Counted from the stretch's first letter, positions 17,067 through 26,774 are shown. The stretch is DNA of 64,000 nucleotides from Paracoccaceae bacterium (GCA_016744015.1 JADGFD010000016.1:1-64000); one strand, 5' to 3'. The notes: generated by a model not told the origin, from the sequence alone. Program-made: numbers and translations.

Positions 17067-18497
17067 CTAGCCTTGAGGGGCAATAATTGTGCAATCGGAC
17101 TGGCGAGCTTGCAGGCGGTCACAGGCTTTGGCGGCGGCGCTCGCACTCATGCCCACAAAGCGCGCTTGATACATAGATACGCCCTGCACATTGCCTTGTG
17201 AAATATCACGCTCGGCACCGCTGAAGGATTCCATGTCCAGAAGTGCAGTTTGGATCAGGAAACGCTCGGCAAGGTTAAGGTTGTGAAACGCACCAACTTG
17301 CACGGCATAGGCCCCTGAGCCATGAACTTCGGTTGCCCGAGCGCGCGGCGCAGATTCTGCGATGGGGGCTACAGCGGCCAGCGCGATTGAGCCACCAGAC
17401 TCAGGCCGACGCAATGGGCGCTGCATGGGCGGTGGCACAAAGCTATCAGGGCGCACGAATTTTGGACCGGGGCTGATGGGCGGGCCATTTGACGCCTCGG
17501 CAATGGCAGCCTCGATGGCTGCTGCTTGCACCGCTTCATCTACATTGCGCGCCATAAGCACAGCCACGGTTTCGGCACGCCGTGGCGGGCGGTCTGCCCG
17601 GGGCACAACCCCGGATTCACTAGCGTTGGAGGCCACAGCTAGTTGGCGGGGGTGAAGCGTGAGCCGCGGCAGTGCGGCCACCGTCGCCCGCGTGGGTGCG
17701 CGGCGAAAGCCAAGGCTCATCAGTTCGGCCACGCGGGCGTTTCTTTGAGCCGTGGAAGTGCCGCCAAACATCACAGCGATGATCCGCTCCTGCCCGCGCC
17801 GTGCGGAGGCGACCAGATTATAGCCTGCGGCATTGGTGTATCCGGTTTTGATCCCGTCTGCGCCCTCATATGAATCCAGAAAGCGGCTATTGGTATGGCG
17901 CACGGTGGCAATACCGGCGCTGGCCGAGCGGCGGGAAAACAGGTTATAATATTCCGGAAAATCATAAAACAAGCGGCGGCCTAGCAGCGCCATATCCCGC
18001 GCTGTAGAATAATGCCCGTTTTGGGTCAGCCCGTGGGCATTGCGAAACTGGGTGTTGCTCATGCCCATGGCTTGCGCCGTTTGGGTCATATAGCGGGCAA
18101 AGGCATCTTCCGAGCCTGAAATTGCCTCGCCAATCGCTGTCGCGGCATCATTGGCAGATTTAATGGCCGCCGCACGGATCAAAAACCGGAATTGGATGCG
18201 GCTACCGCGGCGCAGACCTAGCTTGGAGGGTGGCTCAGCTGAAGCATTGGCTGAAATTGTGATCATCTGATCCAGCGACATTCGCCCCGCCTCAATTTCC
18301 ACAAAAGCAAGGTAAAGCGTCATCATTTTGGTGAGGGATGCGGGAGCAAGCTGCCGGTCGGCACTGCGCGCATAAAGGACTTCGCCCGTGCGAGCGTCCA
18401 TCACAAAATTGGAGATACCGGGTGCTGCCTGTAGGGCCCCACCGGAAAACACCAAAGTAACCGCGAGCAAAACCCCGCGAAGGCATAATTTTATCAT
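17067..18497 (-). CDS. D-alanyl-D-alanine carboxypeptidase with SPOR domain
   Basis: A 476-residue PBP5/DacA-type enzyme that trims the terminal D-Ala of peptidoglycan pentapeptides. Signal peptide at 1-24; active-site motifs SLTK (Ser54-Lys57), SAN (114-116) and KTG (217-219). A Pro/Arg-rich linker follows (about 270-400), and the C-terminus (AYAVQVGAFHNLNLAERFL onward) is a SPOR domain that binds denuded glycan at division sites. It lacks the usual PBP5 C-terminal amphipathic anchor, replaced by SPOR. Divergent from the phasin gene. Confidence 0.93.
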   Translation of the reverse strand: MIKLCLRGVLLAVTLVFSGGALQAAPGISNFVMDARTGEVLYARSADRQLAPASLTKMMTLYLAFVEIEAGRMSLDQMITISANASAEPPSKLGLRRGSRIQFRFLIRAAAIKSANDAATAIGEAISGSEDAFARYMTQTAQAMGMSNTQFRNAHGLTQNGHYSTARDMALLGRRLFYDFPEYYNLFSRRSASAGIATVRHTNSRFLDSYEGADGIKTGYTNAAGYNLVASARRGQERIIAVMFGGTSTAQRNARVAELMSLGFRRAPTRATVAALPRLTLHPRQLAVASNASESGVVPRADRPPRRAETVAVLMARNVDEAVQAAAIEAAIAEASNGPPISPGPKFVRPDSFVPPPMQRPLRRPESGGSIALAAVAPIAESAPRARATEVHGSGAYAVQVGAFHNLNLAERFLIQTALLDMESFSGAERDISQGNVQGVSMYQARFVGMSASAAAKACDRLQARQSDCTIIAPQG

Positions 18498-18607
18498 TTA
18501 AATGGCTCGTCTGCTCGATTTGCCTGCCCGCCCGATTTTTCGGTGCTCGGCATGTGTGAAAGAACCCTAGCAAAGCCTTGTGATAAAGGAAAGAATTATT
18601 TTATTGT

Positions 18608-18654
18608 GCGGTGCAGCATAAATACTTGACGCAGTGCAGCATAGCGCCTATATG
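18608..18654 (+). promoter_or_regulatory. Phasin promoter with repeated TGC-rich operator
   Basis: TTGACG (18626-18631) and TATATG (18649-18654) are spaced 17 bp, a near-consensus sigma-70 promoter. Two direct repeats, GCGGTGCAGCATA (18608-18620) and GCAGTGCAGCATA (18631-18643), lie 23 bp apart, one upstream of the -35 and one in the spacer. PhaR of Paracoccus and Rhodobacter binds TGC-rich sites and represses phasin genes; the layout fits such repression. Confidence 0.7.
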
Positions 18655-18689
18655 GAGGTTAAGAAATGAAACTTAATAGGAGAGCCCCG

Positions 18690-19127
18690 ATGGCCGCCGC
18701 TAAAAAAACCGCAAATAAAGCTGAAGATATGTTCACCGAAGCCCAGAAATCATTTGAATCCAACGCCGAAAAATTCGGTAAGGGTTTTGAAGATGTCGCG
18801 GCTTTTGGGCAGGAAACACTGGACGCGATGACCAAGTCAACCGAGATTGCAGCCAAAGCGGCAGAGGAGCTGAACGCTGATATCGCCGCTTTCTCGAAGA
18901 AGTCTTTTGACGAGAGCGTCGCTGCTGCCAAAGACTTGGCAACCGCCAAGACGCCAACTGAACTGTTTGAAAAGCAAGCCGCATTTGCAACATCCGCTTT
19001 TGAAGGCTTCATGGCGCAGGCCGCAAAGTGGAATGACGCCATGACAGCCGCCACCAAAGAGGCCTCTGCCCCAATGGCTGCGCGTGCAAATGCAGCTTCC
19101 GATTTGGCAAAAACCTACGCCGCTTAA
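18690..19127 (+). CDS. Phasin family protein
   Basis: A 145-residue, Ala/Lys/Glu-rich all-helical protein with phasin character (AEDMFTEAQKSFESNAEKF, SKKSFDESVAAAKDLATAKT, AFEGFMAQAAKW). Phasins coat polyhydroxybutyrate granules. The ATG at 18690 has AGGAGAG five bases upstream; an in-frame ATG at 18666 lacks one. Strong promoter, operator repeats and a clean terminator make it a self-contained transcription unit. Confidence 0.9.
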   Translation: MAAAKKTANKAEDMFTEAQKSFESNAEKFGKGFEDVAAFGQETLDAMTKSTEIAAKAAEELNADIAAFSKKSFDESVAAAKDLATAKTPTELFEKQAAFATSAFEGFMAQAAKWNDAMTAATKEASAPMAARANAASDLAKTYAA

Positions 19128-19150
19128 GCGCCGGTTAACAATGAATTGAG

Positions 19151-19177
19151 AAAAGGGGGCCTGTGCCCCCTTTTTTA
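19151..19177 (+). terminator. Rho-independent terminator of the phasin gene
   Basis: AAAAGGGGGC, a CTGT loop and GCCCCC followed by six T residues: a GC stem of six pairs extended by A-T pairs, 23 bp after the phasin stop. Confidence 0.92.
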
Positions 19178-19251
19178 TTGTGCAAATATGGAATATACAC
19201 GGCGCTGCACTGCCACAGAATATGAGCCGCATGACCTTTTATCCAATAACA

Positions 19252-19569
19252 ATGAGCAGCGATGAACCGCCCGAAGACGGGGTGGATGTGATCGCGCGTC
19301 CGGTTGAGAAAACCAAAAAACCACCCCTTTACAAGGTGTTGATATTGAATGATGACTATACCCCAATGGGGTTTGTTGAGTATGTTCTGGAGCGTTTTTT
19401 TGGCCTAGATGCCGATGCGGCGCACGCGATTATGCTAACTGTGCATATGAAAGGGCTAGCGGTTGTGGGGGTGTATTCTCATGAAATTGCGGAAACCAAG
19501 GTGACGCAAGTGATGGATTATGCCCGCCGAAATCAGCACCCATTGCAGTGCACGATGGAAAAAGAGTGA
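19252..19569 (+). CDS. clpS: ATP-dependent Clp protease adaptor ClpS
   Basis: A 105-residue ClpS, which delivers N-degron substrates to ClpAP. Core sequence: [27 protein letters not shown], then [21 protein letters not shown]. The residues forming the N-end rule pocket (NDDYTPM and the VHxxG-type helix) are present. The ATG at 19252 ([10 protein letters not shown]) gives a normal length; earlier in-frame ATGs at 19231 and 19180 are possible but none has a good ribosome site. Confidence 0.93.
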   Translation: MSSDEPPEDGVDVIARPVEKTKKPPLYKVLILNDDYTPMGFVEYVLERFFGLDADAAHAIMLTVHMKGLAVVGVYSHEIAETKVTQVMDYARRNQHPLQCTMEKE

Positions 19570-20531
19570 GCACCGCGCCGCGCTTTTTAGCGCCCTTTGA
19601 CCAAGGGCGTGTTGAGCCAGCTGAAAGCCTGTTGGTGATCAGGCCGGCGGATGCCATGGGCTTGTCTGGCTTTGAAGCTGTAACGATTGAGCAGGGATTT
19701 TCCCCCACGGCCAAGGCGCTGGAGGAGGCTGGCTTTGCTGTTTTCCCCCGTGCGGAAGGGCGTTATGGCATGGTGATGGTGAATTTGACCCGTTTCAGAG
19801 CCGAAAACCTCGCCAATATCGCGCGGGCTAGTGCTATGACTGACGGGCTGGTGCTGGTAAACGGGGCAAAAACCGAAGGGATCGAGAGCCTGTTGAAGAT
19901 GGTTAAGAATATCACGCCGGTGGATGTAATGTCCAAGGCACATGGCAAGATTTTTTCGTTTGAAGCTACCCCAATGCCACAGGAATGGCTTTTGGCGGGG
20001 GAGATGGCCCGCAATAAAGACGGGTTTATGACCGCGCCTGGGATGTTTTCTTTTGAAAAAGTTGATGTGGGCAGTACGCTGCTTGCGCCGCATCTTGAGG
20101 GGCTAAAGGGCCGGGTCGCGGACCTCGGCGCGGGCTGGGGCTGGCTGGCGGCGCAGGCGCTGGGGCCCGAGGTGAGCGAGATGGTGCTTTTTGAGGCCGA
20201 GCAAAAGGCGGTGGAGGCCGCGAAGCTAAACCTTATGGACCCACGCGTGCGCTTTGAATGGGCTGATGTTTTGGCCCTCCCCAAACAGCTCCCGTTTGAT
20301 GTGGTTATCTCCAACCCACCCTTCCATCAATCTCGCGCGGCGGAGCCATCATTGGGGGTTGGGTTTATTCAGGCGGCAGCCAAATTGCTAAAGCCCAAGG
20401 GGCGGTTTTTGATGGTTGCCAATCGGCAATTACCCTATGAGCGTGCGCTTGAAGGGGGGTTTCGCAAGGTTGAAATGTTGGGGCAAACCAACGGTTTTAA
20501 GCTCTTTGAGGCGAGTTCTCCCAAGCCTTAA
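19566..20531 (+). CDS. RsmC-like class I rRNA guanine methyltransferase
   Basis: A 321-residue protein with an N-terminal degenerate methyltransferase-like domain and a C-terminal catalytic domain: SAM motif [16 protein letters not shown] and catalytic SNPPFHQ. This two-domain plan and NPPFH are typical of RsmC/RlmG enzymes that make N2-methylguanosine in rRNA. The GTG at 19566 overlaps the clpS stop as GTGA and gives the expected N-terminus. Confidence 0.87.
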   Translation: MSTAPRFLAPFDQGRVEPAESLLVIRPADAMGLSGFEAVTIEQGFSPTAKALEEAGFAVFPRAEGRYGMVMVNLTRFRAENLANIARASAMTDGLVLVNGAKTEGIESLLKMVKNITPVDVMSKAHGKIFSFEATPMPQEWLLAGEMARNKDGFMTAPGMFSFEKVDVGSTLLAPHLEGLKGRVADLGAGWGWLAAQALGPEVSEMVLFEAEQKAVEAAKLNLMDPRVRFEWADVLALPKQLPFDVVISNPPFHQSRAAEPSLGVGFIQAAAKLLKPKGRFLMVANRQLPYERALEGGFRKVEMLGQTNGFKLFEASSPKP

Positions 20532-20596
20532 CATCTAGATCGAGCTGGATGATTCCCGTATATACGGTAAAACGCAATCGAATCATCGGAGCATTT

Positions 20597-21382
20597 ATGG
20601 CGGCAAATATTTCGGAAAAGTCGGTGATCGTGACCGGTGCAGCCAATGGCGTGGGCCTGGCTATCGCGCGGCTTTTTGTGGCCAACGGGGCCAATGTGTT
20701 GCTGGCGGATATGGACGAAGACAAGCTGGAAGCGGAGATTGAAGCGCTGGAAGGGGCTGAGGGCAAGGCCGTGAGCTTTGTTGGTGATCTGCGTGAAAAA
20801 CTAACCGTGAATAACCTGATGGCCGCAACGATTGACGCCTTTGACCGCGTGGATATTTTAGTAAATGCCAGCCGGCAGGTGCTGCCAAGTGACCCACTCA
20901 AAGCGGCCGATGACCGCTTCGAAACTATGATGCACCAGAATGCCACCGTGAATTTGCGCCTGTGTCAAGCTGCGGCCAAGCGGATGATCAAGCAAGGCGC
21001 TGGCGGCGCAATTGTGAACCTAAGCTCGATCGCCGCACAAGATTGCGTGCCGGAATCTGTGGGCTATAGCGTGGCCAGTGCCGCGCTTGACCAGCTCACG
21101 CGCTCACTGGCCGTGGCCTATGCGCCGCATGATATCCGCGTAAATGCAGTGGCGCTGGGCAGTATCATGAGCGGCAGCCTAAAAGCGCTGGTGTCCGAGG
21201 ATGAAGACTTGCGCGAGGAAGTGATCGCCGCCACGCCCATCGGTCGCATTGGCGAGGCTAATGAGGCCGCGCAGGCGGCGCTGTTTCTCGCGTCGCCTTG
21301 CGCCAGCTTTGTTACGGGGCAAATATTGGCGGTGGACGGCGGGCGCTCCCTGCTCGACCGCATGACCAAACTGGCTTATTGA
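20597..21382 (+). CDS. SDR family protein with altered active site
   Basis: A 261-residue Rossmann-fold short-chain dehydrogenase: TGAANGVGLAIA is the NAD(P) loop and NLSSIAA supplies the catalytic Ser. The Tyr is present in VGYSVASAALDQL but the YxxxK Lys is Ser, and the usual NNAG is NASR. It may therefore be a pseudo-enzyme or use a different proton relay. The ATG at 20597 has GGAG six bases upstream. The C-terminal GGRSLL is normal for SDRs. No pathway partner is obvious. Confidence 0.85.
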   Translation: MAANISEKSVIVTGAANGVGLAIARLFVANGANVLLADMDEDKLEAEIEALEGAEGKAVSFVGDLREKLTVNNLMAATIDAFDRVDILVNASRQVLPSDPLKAADDRFETMMHQNATVNLRLCQAAAKRMIKQGAGGAIVNLSSIAAQDCVPESVGYSVASAALDQLTRSLAVAYAPHDIRVNAVALGSIMSGSLKALVSEDEDLREEVIAATPIGRIGEANEAAQAALFLASPCASFVTGQILAVDGGRSLLDRMTKLAY

Positions 21383-21404
21383 ACTTCAATCACAGAGGAT
21401 GCCC

Positions 21405-21549
21405 ATGCTGGCATTTCTGATGCACCCCATCGGGATGGGGTTGAAAAAAAATGCCAAGCGCCCCGCGTTTCCTTGGGGCGTTTAGCAGTTATATGGTGGG
21501 CTTTATCAGCGGTGGCTGGCTGCTACTCACCGCTGCTAGCATGCTTTAA
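21405..21549 (+). pseudogene. Possible small membrane protein split by a one-base shift
   Basis: A GAGGA ribosome site precedes an ATG at 21405 that reads MLAFLMHPIGMGLKKNAK... for 26 codons to a TAG. If one G is removed from the GGGG at 21475-21478, the frame continues through SSYMVGFISGGWLLLTAAS to a TAA at 21547-21549, giving a 47-residue protein with a C-terminal hydrophobic helix, ending in a 4-bp overlap with convergent metK. Both halves look like one protein, but evidence is limited to the ribosome site and hydrophobic continuation. Confidence 0.4.
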
Positions 21550-22712
21550 ACAGCGGCTTTTAGCGCCTCGATCAGGTCTGTTTTTTCCCACGAGAACCCG
21601 CCATCAGCCTCAGGCGCGCGGCCAAAGTGGCCATAGGCCGAGGTGCGCTGGTAAATCGGCTTATTGAGGCCCAGATGCTCGCGAATGCCCCGCGGCGTTA
21701 AGTCCATTGCTTGCTCGATGGCCTTTTCAACAGCCTCTTCTGAAACCTCGCCGGTGCCGTGCAGGTCAGCGTAGATCGACAACGGTTTGGAAACGCCGAT
21801 GGCATAGGAAATCTGCAAGGTGCAACGCTCGGCCATGCCAGCGGCCACGATGTTTTTCGCCAGGTAGCGGGCGGCATAGGCCGCTGAGCGGTCCACCTTG
21901 GTTGGGTCTTTGCCCGAAAACGCACCGCCGCCATGGGGGGCTGCCCCGCCGTAGGTGTCTACAATAATTTTGCGCCCTGTCAGGCCTGCATCCCCATCCG
22001 GCCCGCCGATCACAAATTTGCCTGTCGGGTTTACGTGCCATTCGGTTTCAGCGGTAATCCAGCCCTGCGGGACCACTTCCAAAATATAGGGCTCCACAAT
22101 CGCGCGGATATCGGCCGAGCTTTGCGCCTCGGAGGCGTGCTGTGTGGAAAGCACAACAGAGGTCACGCCCACGGGCTTGCCATCTTCATAGCGTACTGAA
22201 AGTTGCGACTTGGCATCTGGGCCCAACAGCGGCTCGGTGCCGTCTTTGCGCACTTCGGCCAAGCGGCGCAGCATGGCGTGGGCATAATGCACAGGGGCGG
22301 GCATAAGCTCGGGGGTTTCTGTGGTGGCATAGCCAAACATAATGCCTTGGTCGCCGGCGCCCTCATCTTTGCTGCCCGCGGCATCCACGCCTTGTGCGAT
22401 GTCAGCTGACTGCGCGTGCAGGTAAGAATTGACCTTCAGGTTGGCCCAGTGAAAGCCCTCTTGCTCATAGCCGATGTCTTTTACGCATTCCCGCGCTATC
22501 TCCTCAACCCGAGCGATCACTTCGCCGGGGCCACGCACCTCGCCACCAATAACCACGCGGTCGGTGGTGGCAAAGGTTTCACAAGCCACGCGGGCATAAG
22601 GGTCTTCTGTCAAAAAAGCATCCAGAATCGCATCGGAAATACGGTCACACACCTTATCGGGGTGGCCCTCGGATACGGATTCAGAGGTAAACAGGTAGTT
22701 TTTGCGGCTCAT
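21546..22712 (-). CDS. metK: S-adenosylmethionine synthetase
   Basis: A 388-residue MetK (Met + ATP to SAM). Signatures: [23 protein letters not shown] at the N-terminus (read in parts), [14 protein letters not shown] and the P-loop-like [19 protein letters not shown]. The start at 22712 (MSRKNYLF) has GGAGAG upstream; the frame is open further upstream but that part is not conserved-looking. It is 55 bp downstream of lnt in the same direction. Confidence 0.97.
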   Translation of the reverse strand: MSRKNYLFTSESVSEGHPDKVCDRISDAILDAFLTEDPYARVACETFATTDRVVIGGEVRGPGEVIARVEEIARECVKDIGYEQEGFHWANLKVNSYLHAQSADIAQGVDAAGSKDEGAGDQGIMFGYATTETPELMPAPVHYAHAMLRRLAEVRKDGTEPLLGPDAKSQLSVRYEDGKPVGVTSVVLSTQHASEAQSSADIRAIVEPYILEVVPQGWITAETEWHVNPTGKFVIGGPDGDAGLTGRKIIVDTYGGAAPHGGGAFSGKDPTKVDRSAAYAARYLAKNIVAAGMAERCTLQISYAIGVSKPLSIYADLHGTGEVSEEAVEKAIEQAMDLTPRGIREHLGLNKPIYQRTSAYGHFGRAPEADGGFSWEKTDLIEALKAAV

Positions 22713-22735
22713 GTCGGCTCTCCGGCAAAGTAAAT

Positions 22736-22755
22736 TTCCGCCTTTATGGGCGGAA
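22736..22755 (-). promoter_or_regulatory. Hairpin in the metK leader
   Basis: TTCCGCC-N6-GGCGGAA forms a 7-bp stem on the metK strand, 24 bases before the start codon and just after the lnt stop. Rhodobacterales metK leaders can carry the SAM/SAH riboswitch, but I do not see its conserved TTGGAGCA-like pairing segment here, so this is annotated only as a hairpin; no U tract follows. Confidence 0.45.
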
Positions 22756-22767
22756 TTGATGTGGTTT

Positions 22768-24210
22768 TCAATAGCGGATTGCAGACCGGAGGTTGAAAGC
22801 AATACCCGCAGCCAGCAGCACCAATATGAGCGCAATGACCGGCCACTGGCTAGTGCGGGTCAGCAAAGTGGCAGGCAAGGGTTTGGCAAGTGGTGCATCC
22901 AAAAACCCGTCTTCGCCCAAGGGCAGGCTATTGGTGATGCGGCCCAACGGGTCTATCATTGCTGAAATGCCGGTGTTGGCGGCACGAGCCAAGGGCAGGC
23001 CCTGCTCAATGGCGCGTAGGCGGGCTTGTGCAAGGTGCTGGTAGGGGCCGGCGCGCTCGCCAAACCATGCATCATTCGTTATTTGCACCAACCATTCGGG
23101 GCGCTTCCCCGCCACCGCGTGTGGAAAAATGGCCTCATAACAAATAAGCGGTAGGAAGGGTGGCACCCCTTCGCTTTGCAGGATTTTTGGGCCGGTGCCA
23201 AAAGCATTGCTCGCGCCCATTTGTTCAGCCAGCCCCTTAAGGCCCCATTGGCGTGCCAGCCCTTGCAGGGGCATGTATTCGCCAAAAGGCACAAGGTGGT
23301 ACTTGTCGTAAACCTCAGCAATACTGCTATCTTTGTTCAGTAAAAACAGAGAGTTATAAACGCCTTCCGTATCCCGTCGCCGCGCCCCTAGAATCACAGG
23401 CGCTTGCGCAGCCGTGGTGATTTGTGTGCGCACAAAGGGCTGTTCATCTGGCAGGTAAGCAATGGCGGCCTCGGGCCAGATCACAATATCGGGCTTGCCA
23501 ATTTTGGCGCTTAACGTCAGTTGGCGTTGATAAAAAAGCGGGATAAATTCCGGATCCCATTTCTGGGTTTGAATAGCGTTGGGCTGGATGAGCCGCACCG
23601 TGAGGCCGGTTTCTTCTATCGGCGTTTGCAGGCGGTAAATGCCAAAACCTGTGAGGCTGGCCATTATCAACACCGCCAGAATGGCCCCACGCTTGCTCAA
23701 AACTAGCCCGCCGGAAAGCACAAGCAGGAAGCCAAGGCCGTGCACGCCCATCAGGCTTGCGGCCTGAATGATTGGGGTTTCAACCCAGTTATAGGCCATA
23801 AGCGCCCAAGGGAATCCTGTAAAAATATACGCGCGCAGTAGCTCGGCCAGCGTCCAGAACCCAGCCAGAACCAAGGCACTTGGCCAGCGCTGGGCCAGCG
23901 CAAAGCCAAGCCCCCAGAAAAGCGCAATGCCCCCCGCCATCAGCGCCAAAGCAAAAGGCGCCATCCAGCCATAGCGCTCAGCATCCACCAAAAACGGCTC
24001 TACAATCCAAGCGAGTGTTAGGCCGAAATAGCCCAGCCCCGCGCCCCAGCCGACCATAAACCCGCCCTTCCAGCAGCAGGCTTTGCGCAGCAACCACAAA
24101 AGCGCGGGCAGGGCGAAGAGTGCCAGATACGGGAAGTTATAGGGTGCTTGCCCCATGGCCAAGGCCAGCCCGGCCACAATGGCCAGCCCAAACCGAAGCC
24201 ACCGGTTCAT
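22768..24210 (-). CDS. lnt: Apolipoprotein N-acyltransferase
   Basis: A 480-residue inner-membrane enzyme that adds the third acyl chain to lipoproteins. An N-terminal block of about six TM helices is followed by a periplasmic nitrilase domain with catalytic Glu (IVIWPEAAI), Lys ([14 protein letters not shown]) and Cys ([10 protein letters not shown]), then a C-terminal TM helix. Overlaps the corC stop by 4 bp upstream. Confidence 0.96.
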   Translation of the reverse strand: MNRWLRFGLAIVAGLALAMGQAPYNFPYLALFALPALLWLLRKACCWKGGFMVGWGAGLGYFGLTLAWIVEPFLVDAERYGWMAPFALALMAGGIALFWGLGFALAQRWPSALVLAGFWTLAELLRAYIFTGFPWALMAYNWVETPIIQAASLMGVHGLGFLLVLSGGLVLSKRGAILAVLIMASLTGFGIYRLQTPIEETGLTVRLIQPNAIQTQKWDPEFIPLFYQRQLTLSAKIGKPDIVIWPEAAIAYLPDEQPFVRTQITTAAQAPVILGARRRDTEGVYNSLFLLNKDSSIAEVYDKYHLVPFGEYMPLQGLARQWGLKGLAEQMGASNAFGTGPKILQSEGVPPFLPLICYEAIFPHAVAGKRPEWLVQITNDAWFGERAGPYQHLAQARLRAIEQGLPLARAANTGISAMIDPLGRITNSLPLGEDGFLDAPLAKPLPATLLTRTSQWPVIALILVLLAAGIAFNLRSAIRY

Positions 24211-25064
24211 GCAGCTTTGGCCTTGGAAAAGCTCACCCGCAGGCGCTTGATTTTGCGTGGGTCGGCCTCGATGACCTCAAACTCATTGCCCTGCGCATCA
24301 CAAATCACTTCGCCCTGCACGGGAACCCGCCCCGCCAGCATCACCACGATACCACCAAGCGTGTCGATATCCTCGTCTAAGTCGTCCGGCAGCAAGTCCA
24401 CCCCTGCCACTTCCTCAAGGTCTTTAAGTGCGGCGCGGGCTTGTGCCAGATAAACACCGGGAGCCTCTTCGACCCAAAGGTCAACCTCCTCCTCGTCGTG
24501 TTCGTCCACAATCTCTCCCACAATCTGCTCCAGCAAATCCTCGATCGTCACCAGCCCGTCAACCCCGCCATATTCGTCAATCACCAGCGCCATATGAATG
24601 TGCTCTGACTGCATTTTTTGCAACAGTACCGAAAGTGGCATTGAGGGCGGCGCGTAAATCAGCGGCCGCAGAATTTTGGCCATATTAAAGCTTTTGCCTT
24701 TGCCAAACCCGTGGCGCAACGACAGGTCTTTCAGGTGAATGAGGCCGAGCGGTTCGTCCAGCGTTTCGTGGTACACCGGCAGGCGTGTCAGAGTGGAAGA
24801 GGCAAACGCTTCCACCACCTCTTTGAGGGTAGAATCATCCGGAACGGCCACGATGTCGGCAATGGGCACAGCAATTTCATCAATCCGGAGAGATTGCAAA
24901 TGGCCAAGGCTGTTATGCATGGCATCGGGCGCTTCCACAGTGGGGAAGGCCTCAGGTGTGGGTTCGGCAAGGCCAAAAATCCGCTGCCAAAGGCTGGTTT
25001 TCGGTTGGGCTAACGCCTGCGCGCGCTGCGCTGCGTTAGAAGATCCGTCTGTTATTTCGCCCAT
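24207..25064 (-). CDS. CorC/HlyC-type CBS-domain protein
   Basis: A 285-residue soluble protein with paired CBS domains (about 60-190; VPDDSTLKEVVEAF, HIHMALVIDEYGGVDGLVTIEDLLEQIVGEI) and a C-terminal transporter-associated HlyC_CorC domain. Despite the hemolysin name, members are linked to Mg/Co efflux and to lipid or ribosome-linked housekeeping operons. Placement between ybeY and lnt is the standard alphaproteobacterial order. Confidence 0.92.
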   Translation of the reverse strand: MGEITDGSSNAAQRAQALAQPKTSLWQRIFGLAEPTPEAFPTVEAPDAMHNSLGHLQSLRIDEIAVPIADIVAVPDDSTLKEVVEAFASSTLTRLPVYHETLDEPLGLIHLKDLSLRHGFGKGKSFNMAKILRPLIYAPPSMPLSVLLQKMQSEHIHMALVIDEYGGVDGLVTIEDLLEQIVGEIVDEHDEEEVDLWVEEAPGVYLAQARAALKDLEEVAGVDLLPDDLDEDIDTLGGIVVMLAGRVPVQGEVICDAQGNEFEVIEADPRKIKRLRVSFSKAKAA

Positions 25065-25093
25065 GGCTCCTTTTCCGTATTGGCCGTAATACC

Positions 25094-25555
25094 CTAATAT
25101 GGGTTGCTTATACCCAGTTTTGCAAGGGCTTTGATTTCAAGCGCTTCCATTTCTTCGGCATCGCCGTCTGAAATATGATCATATCCGAGCAGATGCAAGA
25201 TACCGTGTATCACTAAATGGGTTACATGATCCTGAACAGAAATGCCTTTTTCGGCGGCCTCCCGCAGGCATGTTTCATAGGCAATGGCAATGTCGCCCAG
25301 CTCGGCGCCCATCGGGCTGCCTTGCATTGGCGGGGTTTCGCTGGCGGGCCATGAAAGCACATTTGTCGCAGCCGCTTTGCCGCGAAAATCCTTGTTTAGC
25401 GTCGCAATACGGGCGTCATCGCAGCCCATCAGGGCGATTTCAAAGCCTTCCGGCGCGCGCCCTGTTACAGCCAGAGCTTCCCGCCCGGCTGGCTCACACA
25501 AAGCTTCAAGCCCCACAGCCGCCCAACGGTCATCCTCAAGGATCACATCCATCAT
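25094..25555 (-). CDS. ybeY: Endoribonuclease YbeY
   Basis: A 153-residue metalloprotein with the zinc motif HLVIHGILHLLGYDH (HxxxHxxxxxH). YbeY matures 16S rRNA 3-prime ends and takes part in ribosome quality control. The start overlaps the phoH stop; two adjacent ATG codons (25555 and 25552) are possible. Confidence 0.95.
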   Translation of the reverse strand: MMDVILEDDRWAAVGLEALCEPAGREALAVTGRAPEGFEIALMGCDDARIATLNKDFRGKAAATNVLSWPASETPPMQGSPMGAELGDIAIAYETCLREAAEKGISVQDHVTHLVIHGILHLLGYDHISDGDAEEMEALEIKALAKLGISNPY

Positions 25556-26529
25556 TGCTGGTTGGCTTTCTCATAGGCCCGCACAATTTTCATCACCATT
25601 GGGTGGCGAATCACATCTTTGGCGGTAAAGCGCGTAAAGCCGATGCCATCAACATTACGCAGCACCTTTTCGGCCTCCACAAGGCCTGAAAGCACGCCGC
25701 GCGGTAGGTCAATCTGGCTGGTATCGCCATTAATCGCCATGCAAGAGCCCTCACCCAGCCTAGTCAGAAACATCCGCATTTGCATAGAGGTGGCATTTTG
25801 TGCCTCGTCCAGAATTACAAAAGCATGGGAAAGCGTGCGCCCGCGCATAAAAGCCAGTGGTGCGATTTCGATCACCTTTTCCTCGATCATTTTCGCCACC
25901 TGCTTGGCAGGCAAAAAGTCATTCAGCGCGTCATAAAGCGGCTGCATATAGGGGTCGACCTTTTCCTTCATATCCCCCGGCAAAAAACCCAGCCGCTCGC
26001 CTGCTTCCACGGCAGGCCGACTGAGAATGATCCGGTCCACACGCCCCTCAAGGAAATGCGCCACGGCCACGGCCACGGCTAAATAGGTTTTCCCCGTGCC
26101 TGCTGGCCCTAGCCCAAACACAAGGTCGTTTTCCAACAGCGCCCGCACATAGGTCGCCTGTGCAGGGCTACGCGGTTCCACCACCTTTTTACGGGTCCGA
26201 ATATCAAGCTGGCCCGCCGGCTCAGGCGTTTGCTCATGCCCGTCCTCAAAAATAGCAGTTGGCATTTTTATTGCCGCTTCCACATCCCCGGCTTCTATGG
26301 TTTTATTGGCTTGAAGCCGCCCATAAAGCGCCCGAAGGGTCGTTTCCGCATGTTGCCGCGCCTCGTCTTCGCCACCGAGCACAATCACGTTGCCCGTACG
26401 ATCAATTGAAGCGCCTGTGCTCGCTTCTACACGCACAAGGTTGGCATCCAACTCACCGCAAAGGTCGATCATCAAACGGTTGCTGTCAAAGGTCAGGCGG
26501 GTTTGGGTAGGGGCGCTCGGGCTAGACAA
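25552..26529 (-). CDS. PhoH-like ATPase
   Basis: A 325-residue PhoH/YbeZ protein: KH-like N-terminal part, P-loop GPAGTGKTYLAVA and Walker B HAFVILDEAQNAT. It works with YbeY in rRNA maturation. The start is TTG at 26529; the residues LTFDSNRLMIDLCGEL just after it belong to the family, so the downstream ATG at 26469 is too late. Confidence 0.93.
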   Translation of the reverse strand: MSSPSAPTQTRLTFDSNRLMIDLCGELDANLVRVEASTGASIDRTGNVIVLGGEDEARQHAETTLRALYGRLQANKTIEAGDVEAAIKMPTAIFEDGHEQTPEPAGQLDIRTRKKVVEPRSPAQATYVRALLENDLVFGLGPAGTGKTYLAVAVAVAHFLEGRVDRIILSRPAVEAGERLGFLPGDMKEKVDPYMQPLYDALNDFLPAKQVAKMIEEKVIEIAPLAFMRGRTLSHAFVILDEAQNATSMQMRMFLTRLGEGSCMAINGDTSQIDLPRGVLSGLVEAEKVLRNVDGIGFTRFTAKDVIRHPMVMKIVRAYEKANQQ

Positions 26530-26612
26530 TTAAGGTGATTCCATTCACAAGGATTAAGCGCCTAGAGTGCCGTATATAATTCCTGCGCGCAATGGCTCTC
26601 CTTCATTCTTCT

Positions 26613-26736
26613 TTGCCAAATACTCTGGGGTGAATGCGCTTGCGCAGAGGGGCAAAGCCCCTGCCGAGCCGCAGGCGAGGCCACGGCACCGCCTGCGGCT
26701 CGGTGGCGGCGCGTCCGATATCGCACTATTTGGCAA
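26613..26736. repeat. Hairpin-rich intergenic repeat between phoH and miaB
   Basis: The element is bounded by a perfect inverted repeat TTGCCAAATA / TATTTGGCAA. Inside are AGGGGC-AAA-GCCCCT (26648-26662) and a perfect 14-bp stem CCGAGCCGCAGGCG / CGCCTGCGGCTCGG (26664-26677 with 26690-26703). The loop of the 14-bp stem carries GAGGCCACGGC, the core shared with the repeats at 16.85 and 37.4-37.55 kb. Confidence 0.75.
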
Positions 26737-26774
26737 TGCAGCACCCGCGCCGCGCGTGTTGCGGGCGCAAACGG

